64,000 bases of DNA from Epiperipatus broadwayi (lineage: Eukaryota; Onychophora; Udeonychophora; Euonychophora; Peripatidae), in the NCBI GenBank assembly GCA_028023455.1, contig JAQFVV010000143.1, positions 286,001 to 350,000 of the forward strand, in the 5' to 3' direction. The translations under genes were made by a program, and so were the position numbers. The notes beneath the pieces were generated by a model that made no database searches, was not told where the DNA came from, and saw nothing but the letters and a program-made list of their open reading frames with translations. Within the stretch, counting starts at the first letter, position 1, and every line of letters begins with the position of its first letter. Below, piece after piece: positions 48,501-61,024 of this stretch.

Positions 48501-50538
48501 GTCAGTTTGTAAAAAAAAACAATAATAATAATTTGGCTTTCACATCTCACTTTTGTATAAATAATAGCAAATAATTTTGTCAACAATGTTTAGATTTAGA
48601 TCTATGTTTTAAAAACTGTGAAGGTCTTTCCTGCTTAAAAACAGTCAAGAGAAAGTTCAAAGTCATTAACTTTGTTAGAATGAGACTAGAGAAACATGAA
48701 AAAGAAATGTAATATCTATATATTAATTGGAAATCTCATTTGCAATTCTTTTTGAGATGTTTCTAGAATACAAAGCCTTTATGAAAGTAAGTGACCAGAC
48801 TGTTAAGTGGATCTTATAAAATTTGCTTTTTCATTATTTATATCTACCTTTATTTTCTACCATTATCATTGGAAAAAATACGATAGGATTCTATATATAT
48901 TCCTTTCAACATGGTTTTCTTAAATGTAATCTCATGATATTCAGCTTTCAACTATAAAAATATGAATTCAAAGAGTGATGAGAAAGTTTATACTCGCTAC
49001 AGGGGGAATGATCATGAAAAACAGATCAGCAGACAATAGTGATCATTTTTGTTGAAACAAAATATAAATCAATGTTTGACTCCATGCACCATCTACCAAA
49101 GTAGAATGTTCATCTTTGCTAGGCAAAATATATGTGTACTGTTTAAAACCATCCCTTCTAAAAGGTGAAAACTTGTTTTATCTTCTATTGCATATATTCA
49201 AAGACTATTGTAAGAATTAAATTCTCTTTATAAGATACAAAATGTAAGAAGATCTAGAAAAAGCAAACAAAGATTCTTTAACTGAATATTGATTACTTTT
49301 ATTATTCAACTTTTTTTTGTAAAATAAAACAAATTTAAAATACTCCAAAATTTTATTGACTTTCTTAGATGAAGAAAAAATTGCCTGCAGCAAGTACATT
49401 GAACCATTAGTTTTTCAAACATATTTAATCTAGTAGAGATGTCTGGTAACTATTGCATAAATGTTCTTCATAAAAGAGTCAGTTTTTCATATCAGTTAAG
49501 CCAGAAAACTGTACTGAAGATGCTAATATTTCTGAGAAAAAAATATAGAAGAAATTTTATACAAACTAATGTCAAGATAATTGCAAATTTAGTGTAGTTT
49601 TATATTAATATAATACAAAAAACTATAAAAATTTGAACAAAGTATTAAAAAAAATAACAGATTGCTGAATAAAACAAACTGGTATAAATTATTTTAAAAA
49701 AAATAATGAAGCCATAACTTCTAAAAAATAATAAACTTATGCAGATTTCTTTTTTAAAAAAAGAATCAAACATTATTACCAATATTAATTGGGATAGTTC
49801 ATTAAGAAATTATTAACAAATTATGACTTCATTATTTTTCATTAAATTGCCTAAGATTGTATTGTTAACCAATTATTTTTTAGTATATTATTATAAAAGA
49901 CCAAATTAAATTTTACAATTACATTCGATATAAAATCTTTTTCCTAATGAGCAATACACAATGACCAATTGTGAAATTTTATGAAAATATGATGTCTGTT
50001 TCATCCAAGTATTAATAGTAAATGTTTTGAATTCAAATAGAAAATGGTTAGTTAGGGTTTTTTTTTTTTTAAATTGGAAATTTTAATAACTAGAGAAAAT
50101 TCATATTTTCAATATGGCTTTGGTAGTTCTACCTGATATGTAAAACTTTCTGTTATGTAGAATGTCTGTATTATCAATGCCAATGTCTCTTCAGTAGACT
50201 AAATATAATGAATTTCTGCTACTGATATAGATAAATCAAATTAACAATAAGGAGGATAGCATCAAGAATGGAGATAGAATGTCAGACATACTAACTGTAA
50301 AATAAAATGTTATTTCCGACACAAAAATTATCAGTTAAGAAATTAAATCTAATTTAGAATATATATAAATATTCAAAAACAAAAGGAAATAAAATGAAAA
50401 AAAACTGCATTTGCTGAAAGTTAACAGATTTATTATTAGGAAAGGCAGTTTAAACTATGCAAATACAGAAACATTAGCCATAATAACAATTATAATTAAA
50501 ATAATTTTAATAGTAACAATAAAAAAATTTTCATTTAC
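45502..50538 (-). other. KIF23: KIF23 intron (~5.0 kb)
   Basis: From donor GTAAAT at 50538 to TAG at 45502. AT-rich with no recognisable transposon boundaries. About 30-35 residues of the human coiled coil (between LQQELETQ and ERRVAAK) have no counterpart in the flanking exons, so a small exon of ~100 bp could hide here; I searched both ends of the open stretches and found no convincing one. A segment at 47.08-47.16 kb looks like a decayed relative of family 3. Confidence 0.7.
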
Positions 50539-50688
50539 CTGTGTCTGCAGTTCTCGTTTCTCCAAATCTGTCATAGTTATTTGCTGTTTTAACACTTCAT
50601 TTTCTCTTTCTAGCATCTTATTTCTTAATTCCGTCTTTTGAACAATTTTATCATGATCATTTATGAGAACTTTCAAATCTACAACTTG
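50539..50688 (-). CDS. KIF23: KIF23/MKLP1 coiled-coil exon
   Basis: Acceptor TAG at 50690-50689 and donor GTAAAT at 50538; 150 bp, 50 codons, phase 0 at both ends. It starts QVVDLKVLINDHDKIVQKTE and ends MTDLEKRELQTQ. Leu, Ile and Val fall at heptad spacing with Lys and Glu between, a parallel coiled coil. The human segment [20 protein letters not shown] aligns without gaps. In centralspindlin this coiled coil follows the neck that binds the CYK4/RACGAP1 N-terminus. Confidence 0.9.
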
Positions 50689-51032
50689 CTATCAAAACAA
50701 AAGAGAAAAGAGGAAAATATAAATTTAAAATTCTGACAATTTAATTCTATTGAAAGTCTATGTATCATTTAAATTAGATATAATATCTGATAATTATTTT
50801 GGGTAAGTCTACCATCATTATATACTATGGACAAGTTTAAAAAATATTCCCCAATTAAAAAAAACATGAATACACAAATTAATTTTTATAAGAAAATTAT
50901 GAAATAACTCAAATCAGATATTTTTCTAGATCTAAGATATGCTATTAAAAGTTCTATGTATAAATATATTTGTTTTATTCTTTTTCTATTTAAAAAAAAT
51001 ATACGCCACACACGTGTCTTTTATATATGTAT

Positions 51033-53642
51033 TGAAACAGTAAGATATGCCTTACCTATCTTAGTTTCAGCTTGCCGTCCTGTTTCCTACTCTCATGCCT
51101 TATGTAAAACCTTAATTTCATCGTATTGTGTGTGTACTGGGTATATTTACCGAAATCCCGCCTAAATTTATATGTATAATGGGGTGCCCGGGGTTTAATA
51201 ATAATTAAAATTGTTTTTAAACGGTATATATGCTTGTACAATAAAGTAGGTTACATGTTCTCATCTACACACATACTGCGATAATATTTAAAATTTATCA
51301 AAATATTTTATTTAAAAGTTGTTTTTGAATCAATTTATTTGTGATGTTATTTCGTTATAATTATTTTCCTTTAAGAAATAATATCACTGAGAAATATTTC
51401 TGGAAATTAAATTCAGAAATAATGTTTGATAAATGTAAAGTGTTGTAAAATGTTATTCAAAAACATGTCATCATTTTTAAGTCAGTGAGGTTGGAGAAAG
51501 AACAATAGTGGCTAATTTTAATCATATTGGTGCCGGTTTTACTAGTACATTTGATAAGATAAAACAGTGTTTACAAACAGATTTTAATTAGAAAATGCAG
51601 TCCGTGTTTTTCAAATATGTAATAATTAAAGAATGGATTTTATCACCGCAGGGTTAGATTGTAATCAGAGAGAGCATATAAATAGAGCTGATTGATTGTA
51701 ATTATGATTTGGACAGAGTTATTAATTAACCTATCTGATTGTGAGAGTGAAAAAGTTATTTTCTGAATTTTGACATATATTTTCCGATTGCTTTTATTCG
51801 CGTCATCAGACCGACTTTCTTGCTTTGACAGTAAATCTAGTTTTCAAATCGTTTAACCTCAGAATGTCGGGGTAACGGAGCTTTAGGTTGTCTTTCCTCA
51901 GGATCCTGTGCCTCGGCCGGCCGTCATTCAAAATCCGATGTCCTGTCACTGTATCATCCAGCCCTATTGAACCAGCCCAAAGAAATGCTGCTCCTAAAAT
52001 ATAATAACTGCTGCTGTGGAACCATGAATCAAAGAAACTCATAACTTTACTTAAGAACTTTGCTACGAGTTTGGAAATGCCCACAGACAGATAGAAGAAC
52101 AAGGTAATTAAAATCAACCCGAGATCTCGGAAAACTTCAAGCTATAGCTAACAATTTTGTATATTCTATAAATGTATTTATTTAAACGTTTTTCTAATGC
52201 ATGCTGAACTTGTGCTTGGGTTGATTTTCTATTATATTTATAAATGTCTTATTTCAATGTGTTATGATGAAATATATAATTAATTTCTTTAGACAAATGC
52301 GAGTTACGTAGTGAAGTTAAATGATGCGTGGTTGCCATCTTAGTTTATAAACCGCAAACACGCATTTTCCCCCTCCCATTGTTTCTATTTAAAAGTATCT
52401 TTTATATATATGTTTTAAAGTATATTTTGCGTATAAAATTTTGTTAAATGACTATTTGTTTATCTTAAGTTTTGTTGAGAGTCTGCTGGCCATCTAAATA
52501 TGAAATTCGAGAGCGAGCTATTTCTGTTCCTTAATAAATTGCCCTTTGCTTTACTAATTCTTATAAAAATTAAGCTGTAATGCTAGTAAATATGCATGGG
52601 TGCTGGAATCCTCCTGTTGGCAAAGGTCATCATCATTTTAATCCGTTCCCCTTGTTTTACTCCGCGGTTCCCGGTCCTGTGCTAAAATGACACATGGGAA
52701 TTATTTCGCATATGTCCCCACAGTTACGAAGCTCCTGGGTGCGGGCCAGGCTTGAGCTGTGAGTGGGCTAAAGACATCCCTGATAAAAGGCAAAATGCCT
52801 ATCCAATGCCAAGACCTTTTGCCATCTTTTAAAGTTACATACTCATAAGCTATACCCCTCCTCTGCATATACTCGCTAGCACCTCCGTATATTTCCCTTT
52901 ACTTATTAAAAGAATTCTATTTAAACAAATTTCAAATCCGTTCAGTATAGCTCGATCTTATAATCTATTCGCGAGCGACTTTCAATCTCCATTTAAATTT
53001 CCAATTACAAATATTTTAGAATATTGCAAACTCTGTGTTAGACTTTACGTGACTCGCATATGCCTGCCGTGTCACTATATTTTAGATACGTTATCTAAAC
53101 GAACCCATGTACGAGGTATCAGCCATCCTGTTTGTTATTGTATAATTATCCATATCGCTAAACTATTTTATAATCAAATTATTAAATCTCTGTCTCGTGT
53201 CTTAGCTTGATTGTTTATTAGATAGCTGTTTAAAATCTGATTGGCTGTCTCAATTATAATTGCGCATGAGAAAGGCTAGCATACTTTCAATTTATTAAAA
53301 TCTTATTTATAAATGCAATTTTTTTTTTTTATTTTATTCGGGGTGCAATATAAATTACATAGTACATTAAACTTATCTTTGGCACATCTATAAGTTATTG
53401 TTAAATTAACCTAGGGCTATTTTGGATTTAGAGTCTTTTGTTTTCTCCCTGATCACCGGCACCGGCATGAAATTATACTATTAGTAGCATCAGATGTGTT
53501 ATCACGTAGAGGGCGTTGTGGAGCTTGGACTTTGGATTCGAACTTGGGATTTCTGGGAGGTAACTCTCTTAGTGTTGAGTTCTATGTCCCGGGTTTAAAT
53601 CCTGTAGTGTGTTAGCGAGATAGACATGTTTTGACTGTTACA
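51033..53642 (+). repeat. 5' LTR (2610 bp)
   Basis: Begins TG, ends CA. It differs from the 3' LTR mainly by indels: it has ~24 bp near 51880-51905 and roughly 100 bp near 53190-53290 that the 3' copy lacks, and it lacks ~30 bp after TTGTTTTTAAA near 51220. Substitutions are sparse. An AATAAA at about 51241 could serve as the polyadenylation signal. Confidence 0.9.
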
Positions 53643-54609
53643 TAGTATATTTTTTTTACCGGGTCCATGGCGCTTTTCAATGTGAGGCTTCGATTTAAAC
53701 ACCCACAAAACCCTGATAGTATTTAGTCCGTGTAATTACCCATTTCCTGTAGTTCAATATTTTCAATGTCGTGATTCATATTTTAAGATATTATTATATG
53801 TATTTTGTTTGGCTCGAGCATTTAGACAATCACTTAGAGATTTCAGTTTAATATAGTACAACACGAGCAATATATATGTAAACTTTTGTCAGCTCTGGTC
53901 GTATTATAAAAATATATGTGCGCTAATTACTGTACTAAATATGATTTCAAAATATAGTGCAACATATATAGTTTTGTATCGAATAAGATTTGTAAAAAAT
54001 AAAAATATATGATTGTCTAATTGAATGTCTGGAGTCAAACGAAATAAGTAAGTTAAATATCCCTGGAGAGGTTAATGATGGATGTTGCCACAGATGGCAT
54101 TGCACCTCGAAATAACGATGATGAACCGATTGGTTCATACATGTAGAGCTGTATAACAATTTTGGATTTGGTCATTATGTATATATATGTAAACAAGTTT
54201 CTGTAAAAATAATAATAATTTTTTTTTTGTAAATCTATCTATCTGATATCATTGAACAAGGTGAAATGACAGTGAGATACCCATTGTGATACCCAAGTCT
54301 AGTAAATAATTAAATGGTGCACCGCCAAACAGTTGAGCAAGCAGCAGAAGAAATCTGAGTAATAAAATAATAATATTTTGTTCATATTTCCAAAATAACA
54401 AAGAAGCAGCATAATGAAATTAGTACAGGACAAAACAAGGACGCACGAAAAGGCCAGAGACCGAGTGGAACACAGCCAGTCGCCATTGTTTGTTAAAGAA
54501 AAAGAGTGTTGTTAAAAGAACTTTAAAAATATCTTACCAAATAATAATAACCAAAAATTAGTGATCCAGAATTGCCATTATAATAACGTTTCAAAATATT
54601 AAAACCAAA

Positions 54610-55653
54610 ATGGAAGAGCTAGAACAAAAAGATATAGACACATCCGGATTTCCAGAATCTCCAACACCAGTAGCAGAAATAAGCCAGCAAATGACAAATA
54701 CAGACTTTCAAACTAAATATATAGAAGAACTCTTCAGATGACAAGCTGAAGAAGCCAGAATCAGGCACGAAGAAGACCGAAAAGAAAAGCGAAAAATGAG
54801 AGAACTGATCGCATTCCTACTTAATGAAGTCAAAGAACTCCATGAGAAACAGGGAATGCTCCAACAAAAACTCGACAAGAAACATGAAATAGAAGAGAGG
54901 CTCACTCCAAAATTAAACTTGGAAACTTTAGTTCTAAAAACAGAAAACAATAATAACGGACCAAAAGAAGAGGAAGAGTATGATCAGAATAAAACCACCC
55001 CGAAAATTCCACTACCAATCAACGAAGAGAAAAATACTAAAAGCCCTGAGATCACCAATATCCGTAGAGTCATGACGCCTGACCCAAGCATTGAAACCCA
55101 GTTGGCCAAGGTCATCCACGTCAAGATATTCCGAGGGGAAGTAGGGAAAAACCCTCATTTGCACCTAGATAGTTTGAAAGACTTTTTCACATTCTCTGAG
55201 ACAGAGCCAAAAGAACAAATTGCTATCGCCACCCACCATTTACACAGCTACGCGAAGAACTGGTGGAGCATCATAAAAGAAAAACCTGGAGACTTCACCG
55301 AGTATAGTAAGGCCTTACTGAGACACTACTGGAGCGAGGAACGCCAGAGTGGCATTTTCAATACCATATCCCGAGAAAAATATGGAAGCATCAATGAAAC
55401 ACATACACAATTCTATATCCGGCAAGTTAATCGTCTGAGATCGCTCACCACCTTCTCATTCTCTGATCCGCATATTATCCGCACCATCCAGCAGAACATG
55501 CCTTTGTCGATCCAACAACTGATGGCCGGAAGCAGAATTAAAGACGCAAAGGAGATGACAGAAATTCTATGTTGGACTTCAATCCTTGGGCCAAAGAACT
55601 GCCAGACAAAGAAAAGAGACTGTACCCCCCAAGAGGATGTTCTCCGAGTATGA
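54610..55653 (+). pseudogene. LTR element gag, interrupted by one stop
   Basis: The likely start is ATG 54610 (MEELEQKDIDTSGFPESP). An in-frame TGA at 54739-54741, where CGA would be expected, splits it; after it the frame is open for 304 codons to the TGA at 55651-55653, and the first ATG after the break is at 54796. The N-terminal third is a charged coiled coil (RKMRELIAFLLNEVKELHEK). The rest has a retrotransposon-gag capsid fold signature: VKIFRGEVGKNPHLHLDSLK, HHLHSYAKNWWSII (the hallmark WW), FTEYSKALLRHYW, QFYIRQVNRLRSL. No zinc knuckle follows, and the reading frame closes before any pol. Another short ORF runs antisense in its 3' part and is a shadow. Confidence 0.85.
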
Positions 55654-56056
55654 GAGATCGGCGCTACCCACCTGACCCAGGAGAATAGCAAAATATATAA
55701 AAAAAAAACACCACAAAAAAAAAAAAAGAAAAAGGACTCCAACTTGAACACTTACATAATTTTTGATCTTACAATAACTTGAATTTGGACATTTATCTAC
55801 GCCTGAATTTGGACTTTCGTATAGACTTTTAACATTTTTTTATATATATATTTCTAATTTAAACTTGAACAGTCAAAAAACGCGTCAAAATATATATACG
55901 TTTTGCTAATGAAAGATGTTGAAATATGATTCGGGTATATCATTAAATCTCATTGCCCCTTGTCAAATTTTTTGTGTGCTGATATTCAAAAATACTAGTA
56001 AACACTGGGTGTAAAATCTTTTTTTTTTTAATTTTTTTTTACATACTAAGGGAATG

Positions 56057-58565
56057 TGAAACAGTAAGATATGCCTTACCAATCTTAGTTTCACCTTGCC
56101 TTCCTGTTTCCTACCCTCATGCCTTATGTAAAACCCTAATTTCATCGTATTGTTTGTGTACTGGGTATATTTACCGAAATCCCGCCTAAATTTATATGTA
56201 TAATGGGGTGCCCGGGGTTTAATAATAATTAAAATTGTTTTTAAATGGTTTTATTTTCAAACCGTCGAGTATATATTATGTATATATGCTTGTACAATAA
56301 AGTAGGTCACGTTCTCATCTACACACATACTGCGATAATATTTAAAATTTATCAAAATATTTTATTTAAAAGTTGTTTTTGAATCGATTTATTTGTGATG
56401 TTATTTCGTTATAATTATTTGCCTTTAAGAAATAATATCACTGAGAAATATTTCTGGAAATTAAATTCAGAAATAATGTTTGATAAATGTAAAGTGTTGT
56501 AAAATGTTATTCAAAAACATGTCATCATTTTTAAGTCAGTGAGGGTGGAAAAAGAACAATAGTGGCTAATTTTAATCATATTGGCGCCAGTTTTACTAGT
56601 ACATTTGATAAGATAAAACAGTGTTTACGAACAGATTTTAATTAGAAAATGCAGTCCGTGTTTTTCAAATGTGTAATTAAAGAATGGATTTTATCACCGC
56701 GGGGTTAGATTGTAATCAGAGAGAGCATATAAATAGGGTTGATTGATTGTAATTATGATTTGGACAGAGTTATTAATTAACCTACCTGATTGTGACAGCG
56801 AAAAAGTTATTTTCTGAATTTTGACATATATTTTCCGATTGCTTTTATTCGTGTCATCGGACCAACTGGCTTGCTTTGACAATAAATCTAGTTTTCAAAT
56901 CGTTTAACCTCAGAATGTCGGGGTAACGGATCATGTGTCTCGGCCGTCCGTCATTCAAAATCCGATGTCCTGTCACTGTATCATCCAGCCCTATTGAACC
57001 AGCCCAAAGAAATGCTGCTCCTAAAATATAATAACTGCTGCTGCGGAACCATGAATCAAAGAAACTCATAACTTTACTTAAGAACTTTGCTATGAGTTTG
57101 GAAATGCCCACGGACAGAGATAGAAGAACAAGGTAATTAAAATCAACCCGAGATCTCTGAAAACTTCAAGCTATAGCTAACAATTTTGTATATTCTATAA
57201 ATGTATTTATTTAAACGTTTTTCTAATGCATGCTGAACTTGTGCTTGGGTTGATTTCTATTATATTTATAAATGTCTTATTTCAATGTGTTATGATGAAA
57301 TATATAATTAATTTCTTTAGACAAATGCGAGTTACGTAGGGAAGTTAAATGATGCGTGGTTGCCATCTTAGTTTATAAACCGCAAACACGCATTTTCCCC
57401 CTCCCATCGTTTCTATTTAAAAGTATCTCTTATATATATGTTTTAAAGTATATTTTGAGTATAAAATTTTGTTAAATGAATATTTGTTTATCTTAAGTTT
57501 TGTTGAGAGTCTGCTGGCCATCTAAATATGAAATTCGAGAGAGAGCTATTTCTGTTCCTTAATGAATTGCCCTTTGTTTTACTAATTCTTATGAAAATTA
57601 AGCTGTGTTGCTAGAAAATATGCATGGGTGCTGGAATCCTCCTGTTGGCAAAGGTCATCATCATTTAAATCTGTTCCCCTTGTTTTACTCCGCGGTTCCC
57701 AGTCCGGTGCTAAAATGGCACATGGGAATTATTTCATGTATGTCCCTACAGTTACGAAGCTCCTGTGTGCGGGCCAGGCTTGAGCTGTGAGTGGGCTAGA
57801 GACTTCCCAGATAAAAGGCAAAATGCCTATCCAATGCCAAGACCTTTTGCCATCTTTTAAAGTTGCATACTCATAAACTACACCCCTCCTCTGCATATAC
57901 TCGCTAGCACCACCGTATATTTCCCTTTACTTATTAAAAGAATTCTATTTAAACAAATTTCAAATCCATTCAGTATAGCTCGATCTTATAATCTATTCGC
58001 GAGCAACTCTCGATCTCCATTTAAATCTCCAATTACAAATATTTTAGAATATTGCAAACTCTGTGTTAGACTTTACGTGACTCGCATATGCCTACCGTGT
58101 CACTATATTTTAGACACGTTATCTAAACGAACCCAAGTACAAGGTATCAGCCATCTTGTTTGTTTATTATATAATTATCCATATCGCTAAGCTACTTTAT
58201 AATCAAATTATTAAAATCTTATTTATAAATGCAATTTCTTTTTTTTTTATTTTATTCGGGGTGCAATATAAATTACATAGTACATTAAACTTATCTTTGG
58301 CACATCTATAAGTTATTGTTAAATTAAATTAACCTAGGGCTATTTTGGATTTAGAGTCTTTTGTTTTCCCCCTGATCACCGGCACCGGCATGAAATTATA
58401 CTATTAGTAGCATCAAATGTGTTATCACGTAGAGGGCGTTGTGGAGCTTGGACTTTGGATTCGAACTTGAGATTTCTGGGAGGTAACTCTCCTAGTGTTG
58501 AGTTCTATGTCCCGGGTTTAAATCTTGCAGTGTGTTAGCGAGATAGACATGTTTTGACTGTTACA
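56057..58565 (+). repeat. 3' LTR (2509 bp)
   Basis: Direct repeat of 51033-53642 with the same TG and CA termini. Its missing ~100 bp near 58210 sits between two ATTAAA-type microhomologies, as expected of a deletion. Both LTRs keep an antisense open stretch (51806-52117 and 56854-57111) and a plus-strand segment beginning ATGCATGGGTGCTGGAATCC. Confidence 0.9.
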
Positions 58566-60965
58566 GTATATATACTGGAGATGATAGGCTGTTAGTTAGC
58601 ATATCATTGTTATATTGGTATGTTGAAAATTATAAATTAATTTCAATATTTCATTTTATTATATAATAATGTATCTGGTATTTATATATATATAAGCAAA
58701 AATAATCAATTTTTAAATAATAACTCACTGAAGAGCAATAGTCTCTCTAATAAACTCTCATAAAAAAAAGTCGATATACTGAGACATGTAAGCTCCCATA
58801 TCATTGACATCAAATGTTTTAAGTTCTTTTGATTTTGAAGATTGGATGATATACATACATAAAAAATCTTAATCTGTTAAAAGTCCCATGTCAGCTGTCT
58901 TTGTCTATATTAAGATCTTACATCAAAGTGAAAGGCAGAATTCATTTTTTACTTAGAGGTTGCTTTGACAACAGATTGAAAATTCATGGTTTAGATAAAA
59001 TTAGTTTAAAATATTTTATTAGAATAATATATATTTAATATTTTTTTCTTTGAAATATATATATTTTTTAAATTTTAAATATGCTAATACAGTGAAAGTG
59101 TGATATCTATATTTTGTTTCAATCATTCCCTCACTTATATTTTATATCATTTGAATAATAGCTTATGTTTTGCTGATAAGCTTTAACTACAATACAATAT
59201 ATACTGTTTGCTATAGTAGGATTAGTTAAAAAAATAATAAAGTAATTATTAATAAAGCTGAGAGAGTGTTCACTCACATTCACTCAAAAAAAAATTACTA
59301 AGCAACATCTTCATTATTGATTTTTAAATAAAATGAAAAGCGAGTTCAAACTTTCATCACATTTAAACATGTTGTCTTCCCCTACACATTATTTTTTATT
59401 AAAGAAAAAATTCTATGCAACCAGTAATGGATTTATTTTATGTAAGCAGCCAAAATAGTATTTCACGAAAAGTCGCTGGAGACTTTCTTATGCTGCGAGT
59501 CTCTCAAGCCCACCTTCCCTTCTCTCCAAGACTATCACATACAACTTTATCACAGTCTGTTTGTTGTATAGAAATGACAATATTTATTTCAGAATTACTT
59601 TCATAGTGGCAAATAAAGTATATGAAATTTTTTTCTCTCTTTAAACTGTGGGGCAGAACCGTCTAAAAAGTACTGTATCTTTTTCATATCTAGTATTGGT
59701 TCGATTTTAGGTTTAAGTATTTTTAAATTAATAAACAGAGAGTGTCATGCTTAAGATATTCAAAAATAGAAACAATATTTTTAAATTTTACATTATCAAA
59801 ATCCTGGATTGTTATTGGAAAAATTGTTGACTGGTCACTGTTCTAATAAAAAAGCTAGACTTCACCTTGTAAAACAAAAGATTAATTTCTGCAATGTTCT
59901 TTTTCAAATAATTGTAACTTTCAGACTATTTTTGGATTATAAAATAAAACTTTTTCAAAATCAGCGACTATTCACACAAGAATTCTAAAAACTCTTCTCT
60001 GGTTTTGGTAAATATTTCAAATATATATGTTTGTAGACAATACAGCCTATTCTTTTTTACAACTTCATATTTAACACTTGGTAAAATATTCCATACCATG
60101 TCATGAAGCACATTCATTGCATCTGTATGCCTCATCACACATTATCTTTGTTAAATAAGATTTATAACCAGTCATTACTATAATATCAGAGCTTATGTGC
60201 CTTAATTTAGAACTTGTATGACAAATTAAATACCAAATGCCTGTTCCCCTGCTATAAGACTCAATGTTTCTATCACAGTTCAGAAACTTTGAAAATTTTA
60301 CTTTTTCAGAAGGATAATTTTCCCAATATTATATTCTAATCTTATCATTTATTTTCAGACATATATTTTTCCTAAGTATAATACAATTAATATCATCATT
60401 ATTGTATAAATTATTAACATTTCGCAATCAGTTATTCTTTATGACACTTTCAAGTACATCTTCATTTGCTCTGGCCAGTACCTTTTTTATCCAACAACAT
60501 TTAAGTTTCCCTAACTTTGTATCACAATATAATAATACATGCTGTTGGCGTAATGCTTTCTGAAACAATTTTATATTATTGTATCAGATGTTATAAAAAC
60601 TACATTCCTGTTATAAGATTTCAATCTATCAAACCTCTGCTATCACTTGTTTTTCCAACAGCATGTTAATAAAAATAATAATCAAATACAATATGAGAAA
60701 TCTTTATTGTCCTTTCCTTTAATTTACTTCAGAAAGTAATGACTTACCTATTTTGTTGCCATGTTTCAAATTTTTTTAATTATATAGTTTATATTTCTTT
60801 TAAAGACAACACCTATTATTATTTTATGTTAGCTTGTAACTTAATAAATTTGTCAAAGCAATAGACCAAAATAAAATTTGAAAACGTAAAAATATTTAGT
60901 TGAGAATAATGATAATTGGCTAAAGATTAAATCATTTTATCTTACCATGTGAGACAGACTATTAC

Positions 60966-61024
60966 CTGCTTCAAGTGGGTGTTGCCATTAACAAAATCAA
61001 GTAATTGATCACGAAATGCTGCTT
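60966..61024 (-). CDS. KIF23: KIF23/MKLP1 exon (start of coiled coil, AAFRDQLLDF)
   Basis: Acceptor CTCTAG at 61026-61025 and donor GTAATA at 60965; 59 bp. The first two bases (AA) finish a codon begun in the upstream exon outside what I can find; the rest reads AAFRDQLLDFVNGNTHLKQ. It aligns with [20 protein letters not shown] of human MKLP1 right after the neck, and joins in frame to the next exon. It is short, so the call rests on phase, splice sites and the continuing alignment. Confidence 0.85.

Larger units (their letters stand above)
51033..58565 (+). mobile_element. Gag-only LTR retrotransposon with 2.5-2.6-kb LTRs
   Basis: Two long direct repeats that start TGAAACAGTAAGATATGCC and end GACTGTTACA enclose a 2.4-kb interior with a gag reading frame and nothing else. 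GTAT (51029-51032 and 58566-58569) is a 4-bp target-site duplication. A short purine run (AAGGGAATG) just before the 3' LTR is a candidate polypurine tract. No tRNA primer site sits right after the 5' LTR; TGGCGC at about 53668 is the nearest weak candidate. There is no protease, RT or integrase, so it must have been moved by another element. The 4-bp duplication fits Ty3/gypsy. Confidence 0.9.
50689..60965 (-). other. KIF23: KIF23 intron (~10.3 kb) hosting an LTR retrotransposon
   Basis: From donor GTAATA at 60965 to TAG at 50689. Most of it is the 7.5-kb LTR element at 51033-58565, in antisense orientation to KIF23. The remaining 58.57-60.96 kb is AT-rich; 59.44-59.58 kb is somewhat more GC-rich but has no readable homology. 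Confidence 0.8.

Noticed and set aside
59440-59606. GC-richer patch with a 63-codon plus-strand frame
   Set aside because: No recognisable motif, no splice sites, no repeat partner in the window.
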